A DNA stretch of 11,727 nt from an uncultured Desulfovibrio sp. (lineage in GTDB: Bacteria > Desulfobacterota > Desulfovibrionia > Desulfovibrionales > Desulfovibrionaceae), in contig URTO01000028.1 of assembly GCA_900550745.1 (NCBI GenBank), forward strand, positions 1-11,727, given 5' to 3'. The notes beneath the pieces are model-generated. The model searched no databases and had not been told where the DNA came from. It saw only the letters and a list, made by a program, of their open reading frames with translations. This document shows, piece after piece, positions 1-7,018 of this stretch (positions are counted from its first letter, which is position 1; each line of letters begins with the position of its first letter). Position numbers and translations under genes: made by a program.

Positions 1-4
1 CCGA

Positions 5-33
5 GGGGGTCCGGGGGGAATCATTCCCCCCGG
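5..33 (-). repeat. Extragenic palindrome downstream of glyA
   Basis: Bases 11-20 and 24-33 are perfect complements (10 bp) around a 3-base loop. Read in the direction of glyA transcription, the hairpin ends in TTCCCCCCGGACCCCC. A very similar core, TTCCTCCCCCGGACCCCT, ends the palindrome that follows rsmE at the other end of the window, and in both cases it lies downstream of the gene in the same sense. This suggests a family of dispersed extragenic palindromes that may act as transcript 3' ends. No U-tract follows, so a classic intrinsic terminator is not shown. Confidence 0.55.
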
Positions 34-40
34 GCGGGTT

Positions 41-78
41 CGGGCGGCAGCCCGGCGGGTGCAGGGCAGGGCCCTGCA
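41..78 (-). terminator. Two G/C hairpins just after glyA, possible terminator
   Basis: Just beyond the glyA stop codon the sequence holds two hairpins. Bases 60-67 pair perfectly with 71-78 (8 bp, 3-base loop), and bases 41-45 pair with 50-54 (5 bp, 4-base loop). In the glyA sense the first hairpin begins three bases after the TAG. There is no T-run after either stem, so termination is an inference from position and stem strength; they could instead protect the 3' end of the mRNA. Confidence 0.4.
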
Positions 79-81
79 AAA

Positions 82-1320
82 CTACCAGGCGAACAGCGGG
101 AACTGCCGTGCAAAGGCGGCCACTTCCTTGCTGATTTCGGCAAGGCGGGTTTCGTTGCCGGCGTTGGCGATGGCGGCGTCGATCCAGCCCGCCACCTTGA
201 CCATGTCCTGTTCGCGGAACCCGCGGGTCGTGAGCGCGGGCGTTCCGATACGGATGCCGGAGGTCACGAACGGGGAGCGGGTCTCAAAGGGCACGGTGTT
301 CTTGTTGACGGTGATGCCGGCGGCGTCGAGGGCGTGTTCGGCATCCTTGCCGGTGATGTCCTTGTTGGTCAGGTCGACGAGCAGCAGATGGTTGTCCGTG
401 CCGCCGGAAACGAGGTCGAACTTGGCGTTTTTGAGCTCTTCGCCCAGCGTCGCGGTGTTCTTGAGCACCTGCGCCTGATAATCCTTGAAGCGGGGGCGCA
501 GGGCTTCGCCGAAGGCCACGGCCTTGGCAGCGACGATATGCATGAGCGGGCCGCCCTGAATGCCGGGGAAGATCTGGCTGTTGAGCGTCTTGCCGAAGGA
601 TTCGTCGGACAGGATCATGCCGCCGCGGGGGCCGCGCAGGGTCTTGTGGGTCGTGGTCGTGGTGACGTGGGCGTGCCCGATGGGGGAGGGATGGAGCCCG
701 GCGGCCACAAGACCGGCGATGTGGGCCATGTCCACAAGCAGCTTGGCGTCCACTTCATCGGCGATGGCGCGGAACTTGGCGAAGTCGATGGTGCGGGGGT
801 AGGCGCTGGCGCCCGCCACGATGACCGCGGGGCGGTGCTCGTGGGCGAGGCGGCGAACCTCTTCATAGTCGATGAGGCAAGTGTCCTTGTCCACGCCGTA
901 GGAAACCACGTTGAACAGGCGGCCGGAGAAGTTCACGGGGCTGCCGTGCGTCAGGTGGCCGCCGTGGGACAGGTTCATGCCCAGGATGGTATCGCCGGGC
1001 TTGGCCAGCGCGAAGTAGGAGGCCATGTTCGCTTGGCTGCCGGAGTGGGGCTGCACGTTGACGTAGCCGCAGCCGAACAACTGCTTGGCGCGTTCGATGG
1101 CAAGGTTTTCGGCGATGTCGACGAATTCGCAGCCGCCGTAGTACCGCTTGCCCGGATAGCCTTCGGCGTACTTATGCGTGAAGACGCTCCCCTGCGCTTC
1201 CCGAACGGCGGAAGAGACGAAGTTTTCGGAGGCGATAAGCTCCAGCTTGCTCATCTGCCGATCGCTTTCCAGCAGGAAAGCGCGTGCCAGTTCGGGATCT
1301 TCAAGAAGAATATGGTCCAT
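82..1320 (-). CDS. glyA: Serine hydroxymethyltransferase GlyA
   Basis: PLP-dependent cytosolic enzyme that interconverts serine plus tetrahydrofolate with glycine plus 5,10-methylene-THF, the main one-carbon source for purines, thymidylate and methionine. The 412-residue product is full family length. Near the N-terminus it has KLELIASENF and HKYAEGYPGKRYYGG (about residues 50-63, a substrate and PLP contact region). The DMAHIAG motif (Asp197, His200) contacts PLP, and TTTTTHKTLRGPRGG carries the Schiff-base lysine, Lys226. The start is the ATG at 1320, giving MDHILLEDPE, with GGAG six bases upstream; a longer in-frame extension from 1458 would run into the end of fabF and lacks family similarity. 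It is the last gene of the leftward cluster, 55 bases after fabF, with no clear terminator between them, so cotranscription is likely. Nothing unusual in the active site. Confidence 0.97.
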   Translation of the reverse strand: MDHILLEDPELARAFLLESDRQMSKLELIASENFVSSAVREAQGSVFTHKYAEGYPGKRYYGGCEFVDIAENLAIERAKQLFGCGYVNVQPHSGSQANMASYFALAKPGDTILGMNLSHGGHLTHGSPVNFSGRLFNVVSYGVDKDTCLIDYEEVRRLAHEHRPAVIVAGASAYPRTIDFAKFRAIADEVDAKLLVDMAHIAGLVAAGLHPSPIGHAHVTTTTTHKTLRGPRGGMILSDESFGKTLNSQIFPGIQGGPLMHIVAAKAVAFGEALRPRFKDYQAQVLKNTATLGEELKNAKFDLVSGGTDNHLLLVDLTNKDITGKDAEHALDAAGITVNKNTVPFETRSPFVTSGIRIGTPALTTRGFREQDMVKVAGWIDAAIANAGNETRLAEISKEVAAFARQFPLFAW

Positions 1321-1375
1321 TGGACGCTCCGATGAAAGTTTAGAGATGCAACCGCGTAACTTACTTGGAAAGGGC

Positions 1376-2626
1376 TTACGCCGTGAACTTCTTGAACAGG
1401 ATGCTGCCGTTCGTACCGCCGAAACCGAAAGAGTTCGAGAGCGCGTACTGCGGATCAAGCTTCTTGGCGCCGTCGGTCATGCAGTTGAGATCGCATTCCG
1501 GATCGGGCGTCTCATAGTTAATCGTGCCGGGGACATAGCCGGTATGCAGGGCAAGCACGGAGAACACGGCCTCAACGCCGCCGGCGGCCCCAAGCAGATG
1601 GCCGGTCTGGGATTTGGTCGCGGAGATGGCAATCTGATAGGCGCGTTCGCCGAACACCTGCTTGATGGCGCCGGTTTCGCAGATGTCGCCGAGGTGGGTG
1701 GAGGTGGCGTGCGCGTTGATGTGGTCAACCACGTCGGGGCTGACGCCCGCGTCGGCGATGGCGCGCTGCATGGCGGCGACCATGCCTTCGCCGTCGTCGC
1801 GGGGGGCGGTCATGTGGAAGGCGTCGTCGGACGAGCCCGTGCCGATGATTTCGGCGTAGATGGTCGCGCCGCGCGCCTGAGCGTGCTCAAGGCTTTCCAG
1901 CATGAGCAGGCCCGCGCCTTCGCCCATGACGAAGCCGTCGCGATCCTTGTCGAAGGGGCGGGAAGCCTTTTCGGGATCGTCGTTGTGCGCGGTGGAGAGC
2001 GCCTTCAGCGCGGTAAAGCCGGAAATGCCCATAGGCGTGACGGTCGCTTCCACACCGCCGGAGATGCAGACGTCGCAGCGGCCCATGACGATCTCGGTAT
2101 AGGCCGCGCCGATGGCGTGGGTGCCTGAAGCGCAGGCGCTGGTGAGCACCATGTTCGCCCCCTTGGCGCCTATGGCGATGGCAAGCTGGCCCGGAGCCAT
2201 GTTGGAGATCAGCATGGGGATCATGAAGGGGGAAACCTTGCCCGGCCCGGCCTCGACGAGGCGGGAGTGGAACACTTCGATGGTGTGCAGGCCGCCGAGC
2301 CCGACGCCGAGGATGACGCTGACCCGGCCGGCGTTGTCGTCATTGATGACGAGGCCGGAATGTTCCATCAGCATGTTGCCCGCGGCGACGGCGAACTGGA
2401 CGAAACGATCCATCCGGCGGGCCTGCTTGGCGGGGACGCCGTAGGCTTCGGGGTTGAACCCTTTGACTTCGCCGGCAATGCGGGAATCAAAGCCGGAGGC
2501 GTCAAAGAGGGTGATGGGCCCGATGCCCGATTTCCCCGCAAGAAGGTTATCCCAGCTTTCGGTGACGTTGCCGCCGAGCGGCGTCAGCGCAGAGAGACCG
2601 GTTACAACAACGCGTTTACGGCTCAT
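1376..2626 (-). CDS. fabF: 3-oxoacyl-ACP synthase II FabF
   Basis: Elongating beta-ketoacyl-ACP synthase (KAS II): it condenses malonyl-ACP with acyl-ACP in cytosolic type II fatty acid synthesis. The 416-residue length is normal. The catalytic triad of the thiolase fold is visible: Cys165 in TSACASGTH, His306 in NAHATSTHLGD and His343 in ATKSQTGHLLGAAGG, with the supporting Lys338. The C-terminal SFGFGGTN loop (gatekeeper glycine/phenylalanine region) is present. The usual proline after NAH(G/A)TST is a histidine here, a mild variation. The start at ATG 2626 gives MSRKRVVVTG, the standard N-terminus, and is preceded by GAGGG; six extra in-frame residues upstream are not needed. It lies 153 bases downstream of acpP and 55 bases before glyA in the same direction. 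FabF rather than FabB is chosen from the length, the motifs and the location beside acpP. Confidence 0.96.
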   Translation of the reverse strand: MSRKRVVVTGLSALTPLGGNVTESWDNLLAGKSGIGPITLFDASGFDSRIAGEVKGFNPEAYGVPAKQARRMDRFVQFAVAAGNMLMEHSGLVINDDNAGRVSVILGVGLGGLHTIEVFHSRLVEAGPGKVSPFMIPMLISNMAPGQLAIAIGAKGANMVLTSACASGTHAIGAAYTEIVMGRCDVCISGGVEATVTPMGISGFTALKALSTAHNDDPEKASRPFDKDRDGFVMGEGAGLLMLESLEHAQARGATIYAEIIGTGSSDDAFHMTAPRDDGEGMVAAMQRAIADAGVSPDVVDHINAHATSTHLGDICETGAIKQVFGERAYQIAISATKSQTGHLLGAAGGVEAVFSVLALHTGYVPGTINYETPDPECDLNCMTDGAKKLDPQYALSNSFGFGGTNGSILFKKFTA

Positions 2627-2779
2627 AATTCCCTCATGAAGCAAAAAGTGGTCGAGCGCCTTATGATCTGATCACAAGACGCCCGGTAGAATACTCTGGC
2701 GCAGCAGGAACGGAAGGAACAACGCCCGCGCGGGCCGCCGTCTCCGCTCTCGTTTCCCGTGCTTCGAACAAAACGAGGC
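2627..2779 (-). other. acpP-fabF spacer with palindromes
   Basis: This is one of the longest gaps inside the cluster and holds no gene. Bases 2724-2735 are a perfect 12-base self-complementary sequence (GCCCGCGCGGGC). Bases 2664-2674 form TGATC-T-GATCA, a short dyad that could be a protein site. No strong sigma-70 promoter is evident for fabF. The gap may allow acpP mRNA to be processed apart from fabF, but nothing here proves that. Confidence 0.3.
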
Positions 2780-3013
2780 TTAGTTCGTGTGGTTCTGCAC
2801 GTAGGAGATGGCGTCCTTGACCTTCAGGATCTTCTGGGCGTCGTCGTCGGCGATTTCCACGTCAAAGGCTTCTTCCATGGCCATGATGAGTTCGGTGAGG
2901 TCGAGGGAGTCGGCGCCGAGGTCTTCAACGAAAGAGGCTTCGGGCTTCACTTCTTCGGCGGTCACGCCAAGCTGTTCCATGATGATCTTTTTGACCTGTT
3001 CTTCAACGGACAT
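2780..3013 (-). CDS. acpP: Acyl carrier protein AcpP
   Basis: Small acidic carrier that holds growing acyl chains on a 4'-phosphopantetheine arm and delivers them to FabH, FabG, FabF and PlsX. The product is 77 residues, the normal length. The modified serine is Ser36 in LGADSLDLTEL, the conserved attachment motif for holo-ACP synthase, and the acidic helix II that docks partner enzymes follows. The start ATG at 3013 (MSVEEQVKKI) is preceded by a strong GGGAGG site eight bases upstream, one of the best ribosome binding sites in the window, consistent with the high ACP demand in cells. It lies 120 bases after fabG across a hairpin-rich spacer and 153 bases before fabF. No holo-ACP synthase gene is present here. 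Confidence 0.97.
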   Translation of the reverse strand: MSVEEQVKKIIMEQLGVTAEEVKPEASFVEDLGADSLDLTELIMAMEEAFDVEIADDDAQKILKVKDAISYVQNHTN

Positions 3014-3052
3014 GGGGGAATCCTCCCGGTTTTGTTCTTTTTGTGTTGCAGT

Positions 3053-3129
3053 GGGGCTTGGCGCCCCGTTCCTTGTGTCGACGCTTCCGCAAAACGGAAT
3101 CCGCCGGTTCGCGCCGCAAAAACGGCGCG
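3053..3129 (-). promoter_or_regulatory. Three tandem hairpins in the fabG-acpP spacer
   Basis: In the mRNA sense three stem-loops follow the fabG stop codon. Bases 3110-3116 pair with 3123-3129 (7 bp, loop TTTTTG in mRNA sense). Bases 3085-3089 pair with 3095-3099 (5 bp, loop TTTTG). Bases 3053-3057 pair with 3063-3067 (5 bp). The first two share a CCG-T4/5-G-CGG design. There is no U-tract after any of them, so they are more likely processing or stability elements, or partial attenuators, than full terminators. They would set the 5' end of an acpP-rich mRNA. Function is inferred. Confidence 0.45.
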
Positions 3130-3133
3130 GCGA

Positions 3134-3877
3134 TTAACAGTACATTCCGCCGTTGACGGCGATAACCTGTCCTGTAATGTATCCGGCTCCCGGCGAAGCC
3201 AGAAAAGCTACGGCATCAGCGATGTCCTGAGGCGTTCCCAGACGTTTCAAGGGGATGGCATCAATATAGGCGGCGCGGACGTCATCGGGCAGGCCGGCGG
3301 TCATGTCGGTTTCCACAAAACCGGGGGCGACCGCGTTGACGGTGACGTTCCGGCCGGCCAGCTCCTTGGCTGCGGACTTGGTCAGACCGATGAGGCCCGC
3401 CTTGGCGGAAGCATAATTGAGCTGCCCGGCATTGCCCATCTGCCCGACTACGGAGCTGATGTTGATGATCCGCCCGTGACGCTGGCGGGTCATGATCTTG
3501 GCGGCCTCGCGGACGCAGACGAAGGCGCCGCGCAGGTTGGTCTGGATGACGCGGTCAAAATCTTCGTCCTTCATGCGCAGCATCAGGCCGTCCTTGGTGA
3601 TGCCCGCATTGTTGACCAGCACGCCCAGTTCGACCTGATCCTTGATATGCTCTTTGAAGAAGGCCGCGACCGCTTCGGCGTCGGCAACGTCAAGGCGAAA
3701 GGCACTGGCCTTCCCGCCCGCCGCAGTAATATTCTTGGCCACGGCTTCGGCTTCATCAGCCTTGCTGACATAGGTGAGATACACCTGATATCCGGCCTTC
3801 GCCAGCGTCTCCGCAATGGCCTTGCCGATGCCTCTGGAGCCGCCGGTTACGAGTGCGGTGGAAAGTTGTTCGCTCAT
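3134..3877 (-). CDS. fabG: 3-oxoacyl-ACP reductase FabG
   Basis: NADPH-dependent reductase of the first reduction in each fatty acid elongation cycle, turning beta-ketoacyl-ACP into (R)-beta-hydroxyacyl-ACP in the cytosol. It is a classic short-chain dehydrogenase of 247 residues. The nucleotide-binding TGGSRGIG is at residues 11-18, NNAG at 89-92, and the catalytic tetrad is Asn114, Ser142, Tyr155 and Lys159 (YASAK). The C-terminal GYITGQVIAVNGGMYC matches the family end. I choose ATG 3877 (MSEQLSTALVTGG) because an AAGGTGAG ribosome site ends a few bases before it; a GTG at 3886 would lie inside that site. The gene follows fabH after an 82-base gap with a candidate internal promoter, and precedes acpP. 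Sequence and neighbours agree, so the assignment is firm. Confidence 0.96.
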   Translation of the reverse strand: MSEQLSTALVTGGSRGIGKAIAETLAKAGYQVYLTYVSKADEAEAVAKNITAAGGKASAFRLDVADAEAVAAFFKEHIKDQVELGVLVNNAGITKDGLMLRMKDEDFDRVIQTNLRGAFVCVREAAKIMTRQRHGRIINISSVVGQMGNAGQLNYASAKAGLIGLTKSAAKELAGRNVTVNAVAPGFVETDMTAGLPDDVRAAYIDAIPLKRLGTPQDIADAVAFLASPGAGYITGQVIAVNGGMYC

Positions 3878-3906
3878 TTCTCTCACCTTGATGCTGTATT
3901 CAGTTG

Positions 3907-3935
3907 TTTGTAGCTCAAAAGAAATCAGAATTCAA
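3907..3935 (-). promoter_or_regulatory. Candidate internal promoter for fabG-acpP
   Basis: On the minus strand TTGAAT (3935-3930) and TACAAA (3912-3907) are separated by 17 bases, a fair sigma-70 match, in an AT-rich stretch between fabH and fabG. It would start transcription about 20-25 bases before the fabG start codon. It is a motif match only and could arise by chance in AT-rich sequence. Confidence 0.35.
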
Positions 3936-3959
3936 CACGGATGCCAGCCGGAAAAGCGG

Positions 3960-4964
3960 CTAGAATTCCAGCAATGCGGCTCCCCACGTGAAGCCCCCGC
4001 CGAAGGCGCTCAGCAAGACACGGGAGCCCGGACGGATACGGCCCTGCGCACAGGCGTCGCCGATACCCAACGGGATGGATGCCGCCGACGTATTGCCGTA
4101 TTCATCAAGGTTGACGAATATTTTTTCGCTGCCGAGCTTGAGGCGGTCTCCCACGGCTTCGATGATGCGGAGGTTTGCCTGATGCGGGATGAACAGGTCG
4201 ATGTCTTCGAGCGTCAGGCCATTGCCTTCCAGCAGTTCGGAGCAGACGGTGGAAAGGCTGCGCACAGCCTGCTTGAAGACTTCCCGCCCCTGCATCTGGA
4301 GATAGAAATCATTTTGGATGGGATCGCCGGGTTTGTAGTTGCGGCTCGTCCCGCCGCCGACGGTAAGCAGGGGGTACTGCCGCCCGTCCGCGCCGCACCG
4401 GACATCCCGGAGGCGGGGCGCCGAGGGCAGGCATCGTTTGGGCGCCCCGGCTTCCCCATTCGTCAGCACGGCGGCCGCAGCGCCGTCGCCGAACAGGATG
4501 CAGGTCGTGCGGTCTTCCCAGTTCAGGCGGCGCGTAAAGGCTTCCGAGCCTACAAGCAGGACTTTGGCTCCGGGCTTTGCGGCGAGGATGCCGTACGCCA
4601 TGTCCAGCCCGTAGACGAAGCCGGTGCAGGCCGCATTGAGGTCGAACGCCATCGCCCCGTGCGAGCCGATGTTGCCGCTGATGATGCAGGCCGTGCTCGG
4701 GCACAGGTAGTCGGGCGTACACGTCGCCGTCAGGACATGCGTGATGTCTTCAGCCGCGATGCCAGCATCCTCAAGAGCCCTAAGCGCCGCTTCCGTGCCC
4801 GCGTCGGAGCCGTTTTCGTCGTCCGCCAGCATGTGCCGGGCCTTGATCCCGGTTCTGCTGACGATCCATTCATCGCTGGTATCCACCAGAGACATCAAGT
4901 CGACGTTCGTGATCCGCTTGCTCGGAACATACGTCCCTAAGCCTTGAATATGGATTTCTGTCAT
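3960..4964 (-). CDS. fabH: 3-oxoacyl-ACP synthase III FabH
   Basis: KAS III, which starts fatty acid synthesis by condensing an acyl-CoA (usually acetyl-CoA, or branched primers in some bacteria) with malonyl-ACP. The 334-residue product is slightly longer than the usual 317-330. The Cys-His-Asn triad is clear: Cys113 in LNAACTGFVYG, His261 in IPHQANLRII and Asn291 in EYGNTSAASIPLG. The N-terminal TSDEWIVSRTGI and C-terminal FGGGFTWGAALL also match. The small excess lies around residues 170-220, between the FGDGAAAAVL strand and the YLQMQGREVF segment. The start ATG at 4964 has only a weak ribosome site, and plsX ends 27 bases upstream, so translation may depend on coupling to plsX. Primer preference cannot be read from the sequence. 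There is no fabD between this gene and fabG. Confidence 0.95.
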   Translation of the reverse strand: MTEIHIQGLGTYVPSKRITNVDLMSLVDTSDEWIVSRTGIKARHMLADDENGSDAGTEAALRALEDAGIAAEDITHVLTATCTPDYLCPSTACIISGNIGSHGAMAFDLNAACTGFVYGLDMAYGILAAKPGAKVLLVGSEAFTRRLNWEDRTTCILFGDGAAAAVLTNGEAGAPKRCLPSAPRLRDVRCGADGRQYPLLTVGGGTSRNYKPGDPIQNDFYLQMQGREVFKQAVRSLSTVCSELLEGNGLTLEDIDLFIPHQANLRIIEAVGDRLKLGSEKIFVNLDEYGNTSAASIPLGIGDACAQGRIRPGSRVLLSAFGGGFTWGAALLEF

Positions 4965-4991
4965 GCGGTGTCCGTGCGTTTGTGAGGAGGG

Positions 4992-6032
4992 CTAACAGGA
5001 ACGGCCGAAACGGGTCAGTTCCTCATTGGCGCAGATGGTTTCCATCAGGCGCTTGTTGGTCTCTTTCTCGACGAACAGGGTCGCCATGCGGGTCGCGTTG
5101 CAAATGGCCTTGGCGTTGGAGCGGCCGTGGCAGACGATGGAAATGTTCTGGAGGCCGAGCAGCGGGGCCCCGCCGTATTCGGCATAGTCCACCACCTTGG
5201 CGAAACGCCTGAACGCAGACTTGGCCAACAGGCTGCCCAACTTGGGCAGAAAGCCGGAACTGAGCAGTTCGCGCTTGAGCACGCGGCTGAGGGACAGGCC
5301 CAGCCCTTCGCTGAGCTTCAGGGCCACGTTGCCGACGAAACCGTCGCAGACGGCCACGTCCACATCCCCGGTGAAAAGATCGCGCCCTTCGATGTTGCCG
5401 CTGAAGTTGAGGTTCTGAGCCATTTTGAACAGCTCGTACGCCTCTTTCACCTGGCTGTTGCCCTTGCCTTCCTCTTCGCCGATGCTGAGGAGGCCTACGC
5501 GGGGGGCTTCCTTATTGAGGATGTCCCTGGCGAAGGCGTCGCCCATCAGGCCGAACTGGAATATGTTGTAGGGTTTGCAGTCGACGGTGGCCCCCACGTC
5601 CAGCAGGACGACGGGTTCCTTCTCCGTGGGGAGGAGCGACGCGAGGGCGGGGCGTTCCACGCCGGGAATGCGGCCCATGATGAACATGCCGCACGCGACG
5701 GAAGCCCCTGAATGGCCCGCGCTGACGACGCCTTGGGCCGCGCCGTCGCGCACAAGGCGGCAGGCGACCTGTATGGAGGCGTTTTTCTTCCGGCGCAGGA
5801 TGTCCGAAGGCTTTTCGTCCATGCCCGCGACTTCGGGGGCATGGACGATTTCCAGATCCACCCCGGAAGGGGAGAGTCTGTTCAGTTCGCCGTCAAGTGT
5901 AGCCTCATTCCCGACAAGGAGAATTTTGGCTCCGGTCTGGCGGGCGGCCTCAATCGCTCCGGGGACGACCACGGAGGGACCGAGATCGCCTCCCATGGCG
6001 TCGACGGCGATAACGGTCTTATTGCTGCTCAT
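4992..6032 (-). CDS. plsX: Phosphate acyltransferase PlsX
   Basis: Peripheral membrane enzyme that converts acyl-ACP and phosphate to acyl-phosphate, the donor used by PlsY to acylate glycerol-3-phosphate, so it links fatty acid synthesis to phospholipid synthesis. At 346 residues it is full length. Signature segments in order are DAMGGDLGP (11-19), SAGHSGA (104-110), LLDVGA (143-148), IGEEEGKGN (184-192), SGNIEGRD (211-218), VCDGFVGNVALK (228-239), YAEYGGAPLLGL (283-294) and HGRSNAKA (302-309). The second motif is usually SAGNTGA, so it carries two substitutions here. The start ATG at 6032 (MSSNKTVIAVDAMGGD) lies inside the end of rpmF, overlapping it by 14 bases and with only a weak ribosome site, which points to translational coupling. 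A longer in-frame extension upstream would read through rpmF in another frame and is rejected. Confidence 0.96.
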   Translation of the reverse strand: MSSNKTVIAVDAMGGDLGPSVVVPGAIEAARQTGAKILLVGNEATLDGELNRLSPSGVDLEIVHAPEVAGMDEKPSDILRRKKNASIQVACRLVRDGAAQGVVSAGHSGASVACGMFIMGRIPGVERPALASLLPTEKEPVVLLDVGATVDCKPYNIFQFGLMGDAFARDILNKEAPRVGLLSIGEEEGKGNSQVKEAYELFKMAQNLNFSGNIEGRDLFTGDVDVAVCDGFVGNVALKLSEGLGLSLSRVLKRELLSSGFLPKLGSLLAKSAFRRFAKVVDYAEYGGAPLLGLQNISIVCHGRSNAKAICNATRMATLFVEKETNKRLMETICANEELTRFGRSC

Positions 6033-6210
6033 CGGCGGTCTTCTGTTCAACGACCTGACGACCGCGGTAGGTGCCGCAGCTGGGGCAGGCAGCGTGGGGA
6101 ACCGTGGGGGCTCCGCAGGTGCAATACACAACGGTGGGGGTGGCCACGCGATCGTGAGACCGGCGCATACCCTTCTTGGAATGGGACTTCTTATTTTGCT
6201 GTACGGCCAT
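6019..6210 (-). CDS. rpmF: 50S ribosomal protein L32
   Basis: Small protein of the large ribosomal subunit. It has 63 residues. The N-terminus, MAVQQNKKSHSKKGMRRSHD, is the lysine- and arginine-rich start typical of L32. A four-cysteine zinc site follows: Cys30 and Cys32 in CTCG, Cys42 and Cys45 in CPSCG, so this is the zinc-binding form. The start ATG at 6210 has a strong AAGGAG seven bases upstream. The 3' end overlaps plsX by 14 bases, a widespread arrangement that joins ribosome and lipid synthesis in one transcript. Upstream is a 115-base leader with hairpins, listed separately. It is too short to rely on length alone, but the motifs and neighbours make it firm. Confidence 0.97.
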   Translation of the reverse strand: MAVQQNKKSHSKKGMRRSHDRVATPTVVYCTCGAPTVPHAACPSCGTYRGRQVVEQKTADEQQ

Positions 6211-6325
6211 GACGGCACTCCTTAGGATTCGGCATGGTGCCGAGGGTTTGGCTCTGTCGCCTGTTGATGCGGCTCCGGATGGCATAGCCCAATACGCCCG
6301 GAGACACAAGGTTCGGCGGCAAAAT
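6211..6325 (-). promoter_or_regulatory. Structured leader between DUF177 gene and rpmF
   Basis: In the mRNA sense, bases 6303-6298 pair with 6278-6273 (CTCCGG with CCGGAG), and bases 6243-6238 pair with 6234-6229 (TCGGCA with TGCCGA, 3-base loop). The second hairpin ends five bases before the AAGGAG ribosome site of rpmF. An alternative stem, 6241-6237 with 6218-6214 (GGCAC with GTGCC), would exclude it and enclose the ribosome site. Such paired alternatives could control L32 translation, but this is read by eye without energy calculations. Confidence 0.35.
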
Positions 6326-6892
6326 CTAGTTTTTTTTCACTTTCAGACCCCGGAGGGCCGCAAGACGGGGATCGCCTTCGTCCCGCACGCAGGAACAGGA
6401 GCCTTCATTGAGGTTTTTCCCGCAGTCGGGGCACAACCCCTTGCAATCAGGCTTGCACAGAGGACGTACCGGAAGGGCGAGCACAAACTCTTCCCAGAGC
6501 AGGCCGGCCAGATTGATCTCCGGCGCGCCGTCCACCAGTTTGACGATGAGCTCATCGGCCTCGCTGTCGAACGGCTTTTCCTTGCCGCCGCGCGATCCCG
6601 CCTCGTCGTCCGCTTCCGGGAACGGCTCGAAGCTGTCGAAACTGCTGTCGATGATCAGATGGGCGTCTTCGGCGCAACGGTTACAGGGAACGACGACCTC
6701 CCCCTTCAGGTTGCCGCGCACAAGGCAGCCGTCTTCCTGAGGAAGAAGCGTAACCGTACCCACAAGAGGCTGGACGACGCGGCAATCCATGCCGCATTCC
6801 TTCATGGGAACCGACCAGATGGCCGGCTCGTCCAGAACGAACGTCCTTCCTTCAGGGGCGATGTTGTTCAGTGCAATCCGTAATTCAGCCAT
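6326..6892 (-). CDS. DUF177 (YceD family) rRNA accumulation protein
   Basis: Member of the DUF177/YceD family (COG1399), whose bacterial and plastid members are needed for normal accumulation of 23S rRNA; the gene is almost always just upstream of rpmF, as here. The 188-residue product has an N-terminal beta-rich part, then a CNRC pair (Cys70, Cys73), an acidic linker around residues 84-113, and a C-terminal cysteine cluster, PLCKPDCKGLCPDCGKNL (Cys146, 150, 154, 157), with Cys166 and Cys168 beyond. These cysteines suggest a metal site, probably zinc. The ATG at 6892 follows a GAGGT ribosome site. It appears to be the first gene of the cluster, with a candidate promoter immediately upstream. 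The last codons hold a run of eight A residues before the TAG, which is probably harmless. E. coli yceD is the nearest named relative; I leave the symbol blank because naming is not uniform. Confidence 0.9.
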   Translation of the reverse strand: MAELRIALNNIAPEGRTFVLDEPAIWSVPMKECGMDCRVVQPLVGTVTLLPQEDGCLVRGNLKGEVVVPCNRCAEDAHLIIDSSFDSFEPFPEADDEAGSRGGKEKPFDSEADELIVKLVDGAPEINLAGLLWEEFVLALPVRPLCKPDCKGLCPDCGKNLNEGSCSCVRDEGDPRLAALRGLKVKKN

Positions 6893-6912
6893 GATAACCT
6901 CGTGAACGGGAC

Positions 6913-6941
6913 TCCTTACACGGTTGATCGGCTTATGTCAA
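6913..6941 (-). promoter_or_regulatory. Candidate promoter of the ribosome/lipid cluster
   Basis: On the minus strand a perfect TTGACA (6941-6936) lies 17 bases before TAAGGA (6918-6913). The start site would fall about 14 bases before the DUF177 start codon, giving a short leader. The -10 is poor, so the call rests on the perfect -35, the correct spacing and the position ahead of the first gene of the run. Confidence 0.4.
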
Positions 6942-7018
6942 GACTGTAGGGGCGTTCATGATGGAAAGCGGGGAAGGCGCCCACGGAAAAACCTTCCCGC
7001 CTGGAGGCTTTGGCGTGG

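Noticed and set aside
334..1335. 333-residue open frame on the plus strand
   Set aside because: It is antisense to glyA, whose active-site motifs are intact; the mirror frame is low-complexity Gly/Val/Ala sequence.
6326..6340. Run of eight A residues at the end of the DUF177 gene as a frameshift site
   Set aside because: It lies in the last codons, and slippage would change only the final residues. No downstream stimulatory structure or extended frame is evident.
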